Source: DATFXF01 sp035258565 (GTDB lineage: Bacteria; Acidobacteriota; Terriglobia; Acidiferrales; UBA7541). Taken from it: a DNA stretch of 7,272 nt. The position numbers and the translations under genes were made by a program. The stretch covers positions 1 through 7,272 of the forward strand of contig DATFXF010000394.1 in assembly GCA_035258565.1 (NCBI GenBank). Direction: 5' to 3'. Below the pieces are notes generated by a model. The model searched no databases and had not been told where the DNA came from. It saw only the letters and a list, made by a program, of their open reading frames with translations. How positions within the stretch are numbered: the stretch's first letter is position 1; each line of letters starts with the position of its first letter. Of this stretch, positions 1 to 6,630 are shown piece after piece.

Positions 1-2326
1 AGGTTGGCATCTTGAGGAAGAAGTAGAGGCCGAGGAAGGAAAAGAGGGCATCGGGGGCCCACCCTGCCAGCAAAGGAGGCAGCTGTCCGACCGCACCCAT
101 GGCTTCAAACAGCGCGGAAGTAGCCCAATAAACGATTCCCATCGCCACCCCAAGTGCTAGACCCCCCACAGCCCCGCGCGTGCCCACCAAGAAGGCGAAG
201 GGGATCGCCAGCAAGACAATAATCGGAGCGATCAGGGGGAAGGCAAGCTTCTTGTGCCACTGGACAGAGAGTCGCGCCACGTCGAAGCCAGCCTGGCGGA
301 GCTCGCTGATGTACTTCCGGAGCTCCCGCCAATTCATCTGGTAATACTGGCGGACCTCGCGATTGAAGTAGCTGGGAGGCTCGGTTAGTTCTGCTAGCGC
401 GTAGGACACGAAGGGCACGTAATTGGTGATCTGGGCTCCGTCAAGGTCGCGCACCCAGCCCGATTCCAGGTTCCAGGTCTGTTGCTGGTCCTTCCATTGC
501 GCGCGCTCGGCGAAGACGCGGCGCCGCATCTGGAATGTCTCGGGGTCGAGCTCGAACACATTGAGGCCGCCGAAGAGTTTGCGGTCCGGATCGAAAAGCT
601 CGTAGTTATAGACCTTGTATTTCTCCCCAAAGATCCACCGCCGGCGGGGCTGGTAAAAGGTCTGCGCCGGGCGACCTTTGATCTGGTTACGGAGTGCGTC
701 CTGGCGCTGGTTGGCGTAGGGCAAATAGGTGTCGTCGAGGGCGAGCAGGGCCGCGGCAAGCGCCAGGCTGGCCATTAGCAAGGGCAGAGAAAGCCGATAG
801 AGGCTGACGCCGGCAGCCTTGAGGGCCACGATTTCGTTGTTCTTGGTCATCACGCCGAGCGTGACCAGCACGGCCACCAGGGCGGCCAGGGGCGCCAATT
901 GATAGAGCATGTGAGGCGTCAGATAGCGGAAGTAGTTGGTGACGACAAGAAACGGCGTATGATGCCGCGCGATATCGTCGAGCAGCTCAAAAAACGTGAA
1001 GGCCTCGAACAGCAGAATGAAGCCCACGAGGAGCAAGGAAAAGTAGAAGAGGAAGCTGCGCAGGATGTAGAGGTCGATTAATTGCGGGAATCCTCGAGCG
1101 CGCCTGATACGGAACACTGTAGTGGATGATTGCGGGGCCAATAGACCATTCGGCACGGCAAACGGCACTGCGCTCGCGGGGGCTCTGCGGCTGCGCCGCC
1201 AGGTGGCCAGGCTCTCCGCGATGCGTGCAAGCCAACCTTCTTCGTGGGGGTGCTCCATGCCAGGTAACAGAAGCAGGCCGAGCATGCCGGTCAAGAGATT
1301 GGCGGCCCACAACCCCAGGGCGGGGGAGAGTCTGCCTTGTCGGGCGAGCCCGGCGCCGGTGATGAAGGCCAAGTAGTACCCGCAGATCAGGATCAGCGTG
1401 ACCAAGAAGCCCGAGGCCCGCCCTCCGCGACGTGGGCGCGCGCCCAGCGGCACAGCCAACAGGGCAAATACGAAACAAGCCATGGGGAATGCCAGTCGGC
1501 GGTGCGCCTCGACCCGCGCTTCGAGCCACCCCGGCCCGCGTTCGCCAAGCAGAGCGCGGAATGAACGCTCCTGGTTGCTAAGCCGTTCGGTCGGGGTAAC
1601 CGGATTCTCCGCGACTTCCAGTGGCAAGTCGCTTTCGCCGAACGTCGTCACCGAGTAGCGCTCAGGCTCTTTGCGCGAGTATTCGTGCGTGCTGCCGGAG
1701 CGCAGATGGAAATCCAGCTTGCCCTGCTCGCGATCGGCAATTACAATAGCTTCTTCCGCCAACGTCAGCCGCGAACCATTGTCCGGATTGGACTCCGCCA
1801 GGAAAACGCCGCGCCACCGCGTGCCGGCGGCCGCGACATCTTCCACATACAGCACGAGGTGCGGAAAACTCTCGTCGAACACGCGTGGCTGCACCTGGAA
1901 TGAGGCCTGGGTGGCGCGCAGGCGCCCTTCGAGTGCGCGTAGCGTGCGCAGGGACGCCGGTCCGAGCCATACGGTCATGCCCAGCGTCATGAGTGCCGCG
2001 CCCAGCGCCAGAAGGCCGACCGGAAACAGAATCCGGCGGAGCCCGATGCCCACGGCATGCAGTGCGACGATCTCGCTATCGGCCGACATCCGCCCGAGGC
2101 CGATCAGCACACCGACGAGCACGGCAATGGGGACGGTCAGGGTCAGCACGCTCGGAAAGGTGGTCAGGAAGAGCAAGGCCACGCTGCCAGGCGCAGCCGA
2201 GTGGCGCACGAGCAGTTCCATTAGGCGCACGAGCTGCGGCACGAAGAAAACGAAGGTGAAAATCACCAGGCCCAGCAGGGCGTGGGAGAGAACCTCGCGA
2301 CAGATATAGCGATCGAGGATGCGCAT
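1..2326 (-). CDS. lptF/lptG: Fused LptF–LptG lipopolysaccharide export permease (3' end off the window)
   Basis: Inner-membrane permease that, with the LptB ATPase, extracts LPS from the inner membrane and passes it to the LptC/A/D bridge. The minus-strand frame from ATG 2326 to the left edge has no stop (775 codons) and holds two YjgP/YjgQ-type halves. Half 1 (about residues 1-356) starts MRILDRYICREV, has a coupling-helix motif DSEIVALHAVGIG with Glu85, a beta-rich periplasmic segment (about 120-270), and late membrane helices from about 278. A basic linker of about 60 residues (357-416) follows. Half 2 starts near residue 417 (LIDLYILRSFLFYF), repeats the coupling motif as NNEIVALKAAG with Glu498, then has its own periplasmic segment and last helices running to KMPT at the edge. 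Six helices per half put the linker in the cytoplasm, so fusion is topologically reasonable. The start is fixed by an in-frame TGA four codons upstream; no good ribosome binding site is seen. LptF and LptG are usually two separate genes. Confidence 0.9.
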   Translation of the reverse strand, partial: MRILDRYICREVLSHALLGLVIFTFVFFVPQLVRLMELLVRHSAAPGSVALLFLTTFPSVLTLTVPIAVLVGVLIGLGRMSADSEIVALHAVGIGLRRILFPVGLLALGAALMTLGMTVWLGPASLRTLRALEGRLRATQASFQVQPRVFDESFPHLVLYVEDVAAAGTRWRGVFLAESNPDNGSRLTLAEEAIVIADREQGKLDFHLRSGSTHEYSRKEPERYSVTTFGESDLPLEVAENPVTPTERLSNQERSFRALLGERGPGWLEARVEAHRRLAFPMACFVFALLAVPLGARPRRGGRASGFLVTLILICGYYLAFITGAGLARQGRLSPALGLWAANLLTGMLGLLLLPGMEHPHEEGWLARIAESLATWRRSRRAPASAVPFAVPNGLLAPQSSTTVFRIRRARGFPQLIDLYILRSFLFYFSLLLVGFILLFEAFTFFELLDDIARHHTPFLVVTNYFRYLTPHMLYQLAPLAALVAVLVTLGVMTKNNEIVALKAAGVSLYRLSLPLLMASLALAAALLALDDTYLPYANQRQDALRNQIKGRPAQTFYQPRRRWIFGEKYKVYNYELFDPDRKLFGGLNVFELDPETFQMRRRVFAERAQWKDQQQTWNLESGWVRDLDGAQITNYVPFVSYALAELTEPPSYFNREVRQYYQMNWRELRKYISELRQAGFDVARLSVQWHKKLAFPLIAPIIVLLAIPFAFLVGTRGAVGGLALGVAMGIVYWATSALFEAMGAVGQLPPLLAGWAPDALFSFLGLYFFLKMPT

Positions 2327-2383
2327 CGCCCGCGCGACTCATTCTAGCATGGGGCAAGGAGAGCCACCCGAGGCACCCGCCCG
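2327..2383. promoter_or_regulatory. Divergent intergenic region between lptF/lptG and the GH57 gene
   Basis: Only 57 bases separate the two oppositely directed start codons, so any promoters for both genes must lie here or inside the neighbouring coding sequence. On the minus strand TAGAAT (2346-2341) differs from the sigma70 -10 consensus at one position, but no recognisable -35 lies 16-18 bases upstream. On the plus strand AAGGAGAG (2356-2363) resembles a ribosome binding site but sits about 20 bases from ATG 2384, and GAGG (2370-2373) is better spaced but weaker. The existence of the gap is certain; assigned promoter elements are weak. Confidence 0.35.
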
Positions 2384-4579
2384 ATGAACCGCGTTCACCT
2401 AGTCTTGCTTTGGCACATGCACCAGCCCCAGTACCGGGATCCGGCCACCGGGACCTACCTCCTGCCGTGGACGCGGCTGCACGCGCTCAAGGACTACTGG
2501 GGAATGGTGAAGATCCTCGAAGAGTTTCCCGGCGTGCACGTGACCTTCAATCTTGTGCCATCGTTAGTGGCCCAGATCGAGGAGTACGCGGGCGGGATGT
2601 TTCGTGAGCCGTGGCATGAGTTGGCCTTCCGACCCGCCGAGACACTTAATACGGAAGAGAAAACCGAGATACTCTCCCGCGGGTTTCAGGTGAACCGCGA
2701 ACACCTGATGCGGCGCTGGCCGCGCTATGTAGAGCTCGCGGATTGGGTGCATGCATCGGGCGAGGAAACTGCGGCTGCCACCTTCGGGTTGCGAGATTGG
2801 CGCGACCTCCAGGTACTCTCGCAGCTGGCGTGGACCGATCCGGAATGGGTTGGGGCGGACCCAGAGTTCGCGCGGGTACTGCGCAAGGGCGGGGACTTCA
2901 GCGAGCACGACAAGGAAACCCTGCGCGCGGGGCAGCAAGAGCTGCTTCGGAGCATCGTGCCCGAGTACCGTCGCGCCGCCGCCCGAGGGCAGATTGAGAT
3001 TTCCACGACACCGTTCTATCATCCGATTCTCCCCTTGTTGTGCGATACCGATATCGCCCGGGCGGCGAATCCCGCGACGCCCGTGCTTGAGCCCCCCTTC
3101 CGCCATGCAGAGGACGCAGCCGAGCAGTTGCGCCGCGCTCGGAGCTACCACGAAAGCGTCTTCGGCCGGGCTCCTCAAGGTCTATGGCCTTCGGAAGGAT
3201 CGGTGTCAGACCAGGCTCTGGGCATCGCCGCAGAACTTGGCTTTCGATGGTTTGCGAGCGATGAGGGCGTTCTCGGGCGGACGCTTGGCATCGCATTCGG
3301 GCGCGACACCGCAGGAGTGCCCGCGAACGCGGAGCGACTGTATTCCCCTCTCCGCGTGCGGCTGGGCGATCGGGAGATTACGGGCTTCTTCCGCGACCAC
3401 TATCTCTCGGACTTGATTGGCTTCGCCTACAGCCGCATGGAGGCCGGGACCGCCGCCGCTGATTTGCACGGCCGAATCCGCACCTTGGGCGAGCGGGTCA
3501 GGACCTCTAGGCCTCTGACTGTGGCCATCATCCTGGACGGGGAGAATGCCTGGGAATATTACCCCGGCGGAGGACGCGAATTCCTGCGGCAGTTCTATGG
3601 CCGCATGGAGGCTGACGCGGACATCCGCGCGCTCACCGCTTCCGAGGCAGTTGTGGGGGCGGGCGAAATCCCCGAGGTGGGGCAGATCTCTCCGGGTTCC
3701 TGGATCGATGCAAACTTTGATATCTGGATTGGCCACCAGGAAGATATGGTGGCTTGGGAGCTTCTCCGCGAGGCGCGCGCCTTCTACGCGCGGGAGCAGC
3801 AGAACCGTCACCAGGGGATCGCCGGCGCGCCCACTGAGCCGCAGCTCGCTCGGGCCTATGAATCGCTGATGGCCGCCGAGGGGAGTGACTGGTGCTGGTG
3901 GTTTGGGCCCGAACACAGCACGGCAAACGACGCCGAATTCGACGCCCTCTTCCGGAAGCACTTGACGGAGATCTATCTTGCCTTAGGCCGTGAAGCCCCC
4001 GACGGGCTGGCCGAGCCGATCAAGCGCAAGCCTGAGCGAGCCCGTGTCGTGCCACCTTCGGGCTATCTGAACGTGGTGGTAGACGGCCGGGAAGGCTCCT
4101 ACTTCGAGTGGCTGGGGGCGGGCCTCTATTCCGCCAACCGGCGCAGCGGGGCCATGCACGGCCGGGCGCCCTTCCTTGATGAGTTGCGATTCGGCTTCAA
4201 CGACCGTTTCCTGTTCGTCCGTGTGGACCCGCTTCCCGGCTCGCTCGCGCAACTGGCCGAGTGGGAGTTCCGCATCACCGTGCGCGCGAATGAGGAGATG
4301 CGCGTTGTGGGGCGGGTCGGGCAAGGGAAGTTGACCAGCTTTTACCTGGAACGCGGGGACCAGAAAATTTCCGGGCCCCAGGAAAAAATCGCCGTGGCCT
4401 TCGACGGGATTCTCGAAGTAGCCATCGGCCGGGAAATGTTCATCCCGGGCCCGCAGAACTGGCTGGCACTGGGCGTGGCACTGTGGCATGAGGGTCTTCC
4501 CCTGGACGTCTTGCCGGCCGAAGGCTGGCTCGAGATCAAACTGGAGGAGGAGTCCTTCGCTTGGCCCAGGCTTGGTTAA
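2384..4579 (+). CDS. Glycoside hydrolase family 57 alpha-amylase/amylopullulanase-like enzyme
   Basis: Retaining alpha-glucan hydrolase or transferase of 731 residues, probably acting on glycogen, starch or maltodextrins. No signal peptide: the first residues run straight into the first barrel strand, so it is probably cytoplasmic. GH57 motifs occur in order: HMHQPQ (residues 11-16), GQIEISTTPFYHPILPLL (from 202, with E205 and H213), GLWPSEGS with the likely nucleophile E271, LDGENAWEYY with the likely acid/base D385, and WIGHQEDMVAWELL (H451, E453). The spacing of E271 and D385 resembles GH57 amylopullulanases. Residues about 400-545 look helical; about 550-731 form a beta-rich C-terminal domain (starting near GYLNVVVDG) that may be a glucodextranase-type or carbohydrate-binding module. 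ATG 2384 is chosen because motif 1 falls at the family's usual position and no other in-frame start lies just upstream. It is divergent from lptF/lptG and followed by tetR in the same direction. The exact substrate (alpha-1,4, alpha-1,6 or transfer) cannot be told from the sequence. Confidence 0.93.
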   Translation: MNRVHLVLLWHMHQPQYRDPATGTYLLPWTRLHALKDYWGMVKILEEFPGVHVTFNLVPSLVAQIEEYAGGMFREPWHELAFRPAETLNTEEKTEILSRGFQVNREHLMRRWPRYVELADWVHASGEETAAATFGLRDWRDLQVLSQLAWTDPEWVGADPEFARVLRKGGDFSEHDKETLRAGQQELLRSIVPEYRRAAARGQIEISTTPFYHPILPLLCDTDIARAANPATPVLEPPFRHAEDAAEQLRRARSYHESVFGRAPQGLWPSEGSVSDQALGIAAELGFRWFASDEGVLGRTLGIAFGRDTAGVPANAERLYSPLRVRLGDREITGFFRDHYLSDLIGFAYSRMEAGTAAADLHGRIRTLGERVRTSRPLTVAIILDGENAWEYYPGGGREFLRQFYGRMEADADIRALTASEAVVGAGEIPEVGQISPGSWIDANFDIWIGHQEDMVAWELLREARAFYAREQQNRHQGIAGAPTEPQLARAYESLMAAEGSDWCWWFGPEHSTANDAEFDALFRKHLTEIYLALGREAPDGLAEPIKRKPERARVVPPSGYLNVVVDGREGSYFEWLGAGLYSANRRSGAMHGRAPFLDELRFGFNDRFLFVRVDPLPGSLAQLAEWEFRITVRANEEMRVVGRVGQGKLTSFYLERGDQKISGPQEKIAVAFDGILEVAIGREMFIPGPQNWLALGVALWHEGLPLDVLPAEGWLEIKLEEESFAWPRLG

Positions 4580-4619
4580 CCCCTCAACTAGGGGGCCTCG
4601 TCTGGGCCTAAGGCTTTTT
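4563..4619 (+). terminator. Probable nested stem-loop terminator after the GH57 gene
   Basis: A perfect 7-base inverted repeat, GGCCCAG (4563-4569) and CTGGGCC (4602-4608), encloses a second perfect hairpin CCCCT (4580-4584) / AGGGG (4590-4594) with a 5-base loop. A short GCC-TAA-GGC stem (4606-4614) runs directly into five T (4615-4619). The outer left arm overlaps the last GH57 codons; the stop is TAA 4577-4579. The T-tract and stems suggest intrinsic termination before tetR, but the stem next to the T-tract is only three pairs plus possible wobbles. Confidence 0.45.
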
Positions 4620-4632
4620 CCGCGCAGGGCAA

Positions 4633-4661
4633 TTGATTTCACGAGCGGCGGGAAGTAGTAT
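4633..4661 (+). promoter_or_regulatory. Candidate sigma70-type promoter for the tetR gene
   Basis: TTGATT (4633-4638) and TAGTAT (4656-4661) are separated by exactly 17 bases. Each hexamer matches four of six positions of the TTGACA/TATAAT consensus. Transcription would begin near 4668, leaving a leader of roughly 55 bases before ATG 4724. The site lies just after the probable GH57 terminator, which supports separate transcription of the regulator. It is a pattern match only. Confidence 0.4.
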
Positions 4662-4677
4662 CCAAGCTAGGTGCTTC

Positions 4678-4695
4678 GGTCGTCGCTTAACGATC
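4678..4695. promoter_or_regulatory. Candidate TetR operator (imperfect palindrome)
   Basis: GGTCGT-N6-ACGATC is an 18-base imperfect inverted repeat; the inner arms TCGT/ACGA match exactly and one outer position differs. It sits between the predicted transcription start and the tetR start codon, where TetR-family repressors commonly bind to control their own gene. Short palindromes arise often by chance, so this is a suggestion rather than a call. Confidence 0.25.
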
Positions 4696-4723
4696 AAAGG
4701 GGTGAGAGGTACCCGTCCAGAAA

Positions 4724-5329
4724 ATGCCTGCGATGACCAGCAGCCGCGAACGCTTGCGCGAAGCCGCCAAGGGGCTCTTTGCCGAGCGCGGCTACGAATC
4801 CACGAGCACCGCGGCAATCTGTCGCCGGGCGGGCACGAGCCAGTCACAACTGATCAAGCATTTCACAAACAAGCAGGGAATCCTGGGGGCAATTTTTGAG
4901 TACGCCTGGGAGCAGATCAACCCGGCTGTTCGCCTGGCCACGGAGAGCATCTCCTCTCCGCGAGAAAAATTGAGGATTCTCGTCGAAATGATGCTGGGCT
5001 ATCTGGAAAAGGACCGCCAGTTAAGGACGCTTTTTCTGCTCGAAGGGCGTCGAATCCGGGGCGACGGACACATGGTTGTGCTCGTGCCCGGATTCCTCGA
5101 GTTTGTGAAGATCCTGGACGGCATCCTGAAGGAGCTGACCGCACGGGGCGAGTTACAGCCGAATATCCACCCACAAGCGCTGCGCTCGGCCCTGTTCGGC
5201 ACCCTGGAGGGTCTGCTTCGGGACCATCTGTTGGCCAAGCCCTCGCGTTTTCCCGCGAATTACTCCGAAGCCGACATGCGCGCCGTCTTGAATGCGTTCC
5301 TCTCCTCTTGTCTAACGAAGAAGGAATAG
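4724..5329 (+). CDS. TetR/AcrR-family transcriptional regulator
   Basis: A 201-residue DNA-binding regulator, the usual length for the family, expected to act as a dimeric repressor released by a small ligand. Helix 1 is about residues 6-20 (RERLREAAKGLFAERGY), and the helix-turn-helix spans about 26-46 (TSTAAICRRAGTSQSQLIKH), followed by the typical HFTNKQGIL boundary. The C-terminal all-helical ligand and dimerisation domain covers about residues 65-200 and is too divergent to name a ligand. Two near starts are possible, ATG 4724 and ATG 4733; the purine-rich GAGAGG (4704-4709) is rather far from both, and an in-frame stop at 4703-4705 rules out a longer protein. It follows the GH57 gene by 144 bases in the same direction and converges on the propeller gene. 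Targets are unknown; its own promoter, the GH57 gene or the propeller gene are the obvious local candidates. Confidence 0.92.
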   Translation: MPAMTSSRERLREAAKGLFAERGYESTSTAAICRRAGTSQSQLIKHFTNKQGILGAIFEYAWEQINPAVRLATESISSPREKLRILVEMMLGYLEKDRQLRTLFLLEGRRIRGDGHMVVLVPGFLEFVKILDGILKELTARGELQPNIHPQALRSALFGTLEGLLRDHLLAKPSRFPANYSEADMRAVLNAFLSSCLTKKE

Positions 5330-5361
5330 ATGCGAGGAACCACGGCGAGAGTCAGCGTCGG

Positions 5362-6483
5362 CTAGAAAAGCTTCACGGCAAGGTCACGCGGGCCGTTCCC
5401 GACCGGAATCATGGTAATCAGATTTCTTGTGCGGACACGCACCACCGCCAGATCGTTCGACCCCTCGTTGACCACCAGCAGCAGGTCTTCACCCGGATCC
5501 AGGCGGCACACGCCCGGCCCGGCGCCGACGGGAATCGGGGCCAGCACGTGACGTGACCCGATGTCAACGGGCATCACGCGCCCGGCGGCTCGATCGGTGA
5601 CGAAAAGCCAGGTTGAGTCTGAGGTCAATGCGCCACGCGATGGCGCCGAGCCAAGCACCATGGACTCCGCCACCTCCGTCGTCCAGGTGTTGAGAATCTC
5701 GAGGCCGTGCATCTCGGGCGCCGTGACGTAGAGTTCGCCGCCATCGGGCTTCACCAGCAAGTCGGTGGGCGTGCCGGCCACCGGCAAGTTCACCAGAAAA
5801 ACGTGTCGGCGCAGGTCCACGACCGAAATCTGGTTGGACCCGGCGGCGGCGATAAAAGCCGCTGAGCTGTCTGGCAGAACAACCACCTGTTCGGGATGAC
5901 TGGCCACCGGAATCGTCGCGACCTGAACGAGGGTCGCGGCATCGTACAGGCCCAGCGTGTTGTCGTCGCGATTGGGCACGAGTACGAGCCTGCCATCCGG
6001 CGTGACACGCGCGAGCCAAGGCCGATGCCCCGTGCGCGCTCGCGCGACCACCTGGCGCGTCCAGCAATCAATGGTCACGACGGTCGAAGCACCGGAAGCC
6101 GCCACGTAGGCGCGGCGGCCGTCGGGCGAGAAATCGACGGTGAAAGGCGAGGCGCCCACAGGAATTCGCCCGGCCACACGGCCCTCCGGAGCGTCAATAA
6201 CCCAGACGTAGCCCCCCTCGCTGCTGACGCCCCAGACTTCCTTCCTTTTGGGGTGAGCGCGAATGCCCGACGGTCCCGGCCCCACGGGGATATTGGCGGT
6301 GGCGGCCAGCCGGACTAGGTCCACGACCGTAACGCTGCCATCAACCGTATTCGCTACATAGGCATACAAGTGCAGGCCCGGCCGCAGTATCGATGGCCGG
6401 TGTTCTTTGGCCAGCTGTGCAGCGCCGCCTGCGAGCAGCAACAGGACTGCAAAGGTGAGACGCAAATCGATCCGCCGCATCAT
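5362..6483 (-). CDS. Secreted YVTN/YncE-like beta-propeller protein with eight 42-residue repeats
   Basis: Predicted exported protein of 373 residues and unknown function. From the ATG at 6483, MMRRIDLRLT is a basic start followed by a hydrophobic stretch (FAVLLLLAGGAAQLA, about 11-25), a signal peptide with no lipoprotein cysteine. The rest is eight YVTN-type repeats: each has a strand like YVAN, a G-x-V-x-V-V-D strand, and an IPVG-x-x-P turn. The turn positions fall at residues 65, 107, 149, 191, 233, 275, 317 and 359, exactly 42 apart. The N-terminal strands (about 38-64) and the C-terminal strand (359-373) complement each other, as in ring closure of a propeller. There is no CxxCH haem motif and no visible catalytic site; members of this fold bind ligands, metals, DNA or partner proteins. 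A TTG at 6597 would add 38 residues ahead of the signal peptide and is less likely. No strong ribosome binding site is seen at 6483. It lies 147 bases downstream of the DAHP synthase gene on the same strand. Confidence 0.85.
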   Translation of the reverse strand: MMRRIDLRLTFAVLLLLAGGAAQLAKEHRPSILRPGLHLYAYVANTVDGSVTVVDLVRLAATANIPVGPGPSGIRAHPKRKEVWGVSSEGGYVWVIDAPEGRVAGRIPVGASPFTVDFSPDGRRAYVAASGASTVVTIDCWTRQVVARARTGHRPWLARVTPDGRLVLVPNRDDNTLGLYDAATLVQVATIPVASHPEQVVVLPDSSAAFIAAAGSNQISVVDLRRHVFLVNLPVAGTPTDLLVKPDGGELYVTAPEMHGLEILNTWTTEVAESMVLGSAPSRGALTSDSTWLFVTDRAAGRVMPVDIGSRHVLAPIPVGAGPGVCRLDPGEDLLLVVNEGSNDLAVVRVRTRNLITMIPVGNGPRDLAVKLF

Positions 6484-6589
6484 GGGAGGCCAGGGAGACG
6501 CGGAAACACTCCATCCGGGCGCCGAGGATTCCGAGCACCCAGGAGGCGAAAAGGACGCAACCAGGGGGAGGCGGGGGTTAGGGAAAACA

Positions 6590-6617
6590 CCCTTCAACCT
6601 TCCAGCTTCGAGCTTCC
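6590..6617. repeat. Degenerate heptamer tandem repeat between aroF and the propeller gene
   Basis: Four consecutive 7-base units, CCCTTCA, ACCTTCC, AGCTTCG and AGCTTCC, share the core CTTC at the same phase. They occupy part of the 147-base gap 6484-6630, which otherwise shows no gene, clear promoter or terminator. Short intergenic heptamer arrays of this kind can be dispersed genomic repeats or replication-slippage products; function is unknown. Confidence 0.5.
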
Positions 6618-6630
6618 AAACACCCGGCCC

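Noticed and set aside
987..1529. Minus-strand open frame of 180 codons over the centre of the lptF/lptG region
   Set aside because: It is in another frame of the same strand; its translation is rich in Arg, Pro and Ala with no recognisable motif, while the overlapping frame gives clear permease sequence.
1671..2309. Plus-strand open frame of 212 codons antisense to the LptF half
   Set aside because: Arg/Ser-rich low-complexity translation with no domain, opposite a conserved gene; typical high-GC shadow.
2564..4642. Three long minus-strand open frames (2564-3178, 3206-3961, 3983-4642) opposite the GH57 gene
   Set aside because: They lie antisense to a gene whose catalytic motifs are all intact, and their translations match no family I know; GC-rich codon use leaves the opposite strand open.
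6484..6597. N-terminal extension of the propeller protein from TTG 6597
   Set aside because: It would place 38 Pro/Ser-rich residues before a clear signal peptide and would start inside the heptamer repeat; ATG 6483 fits export better.
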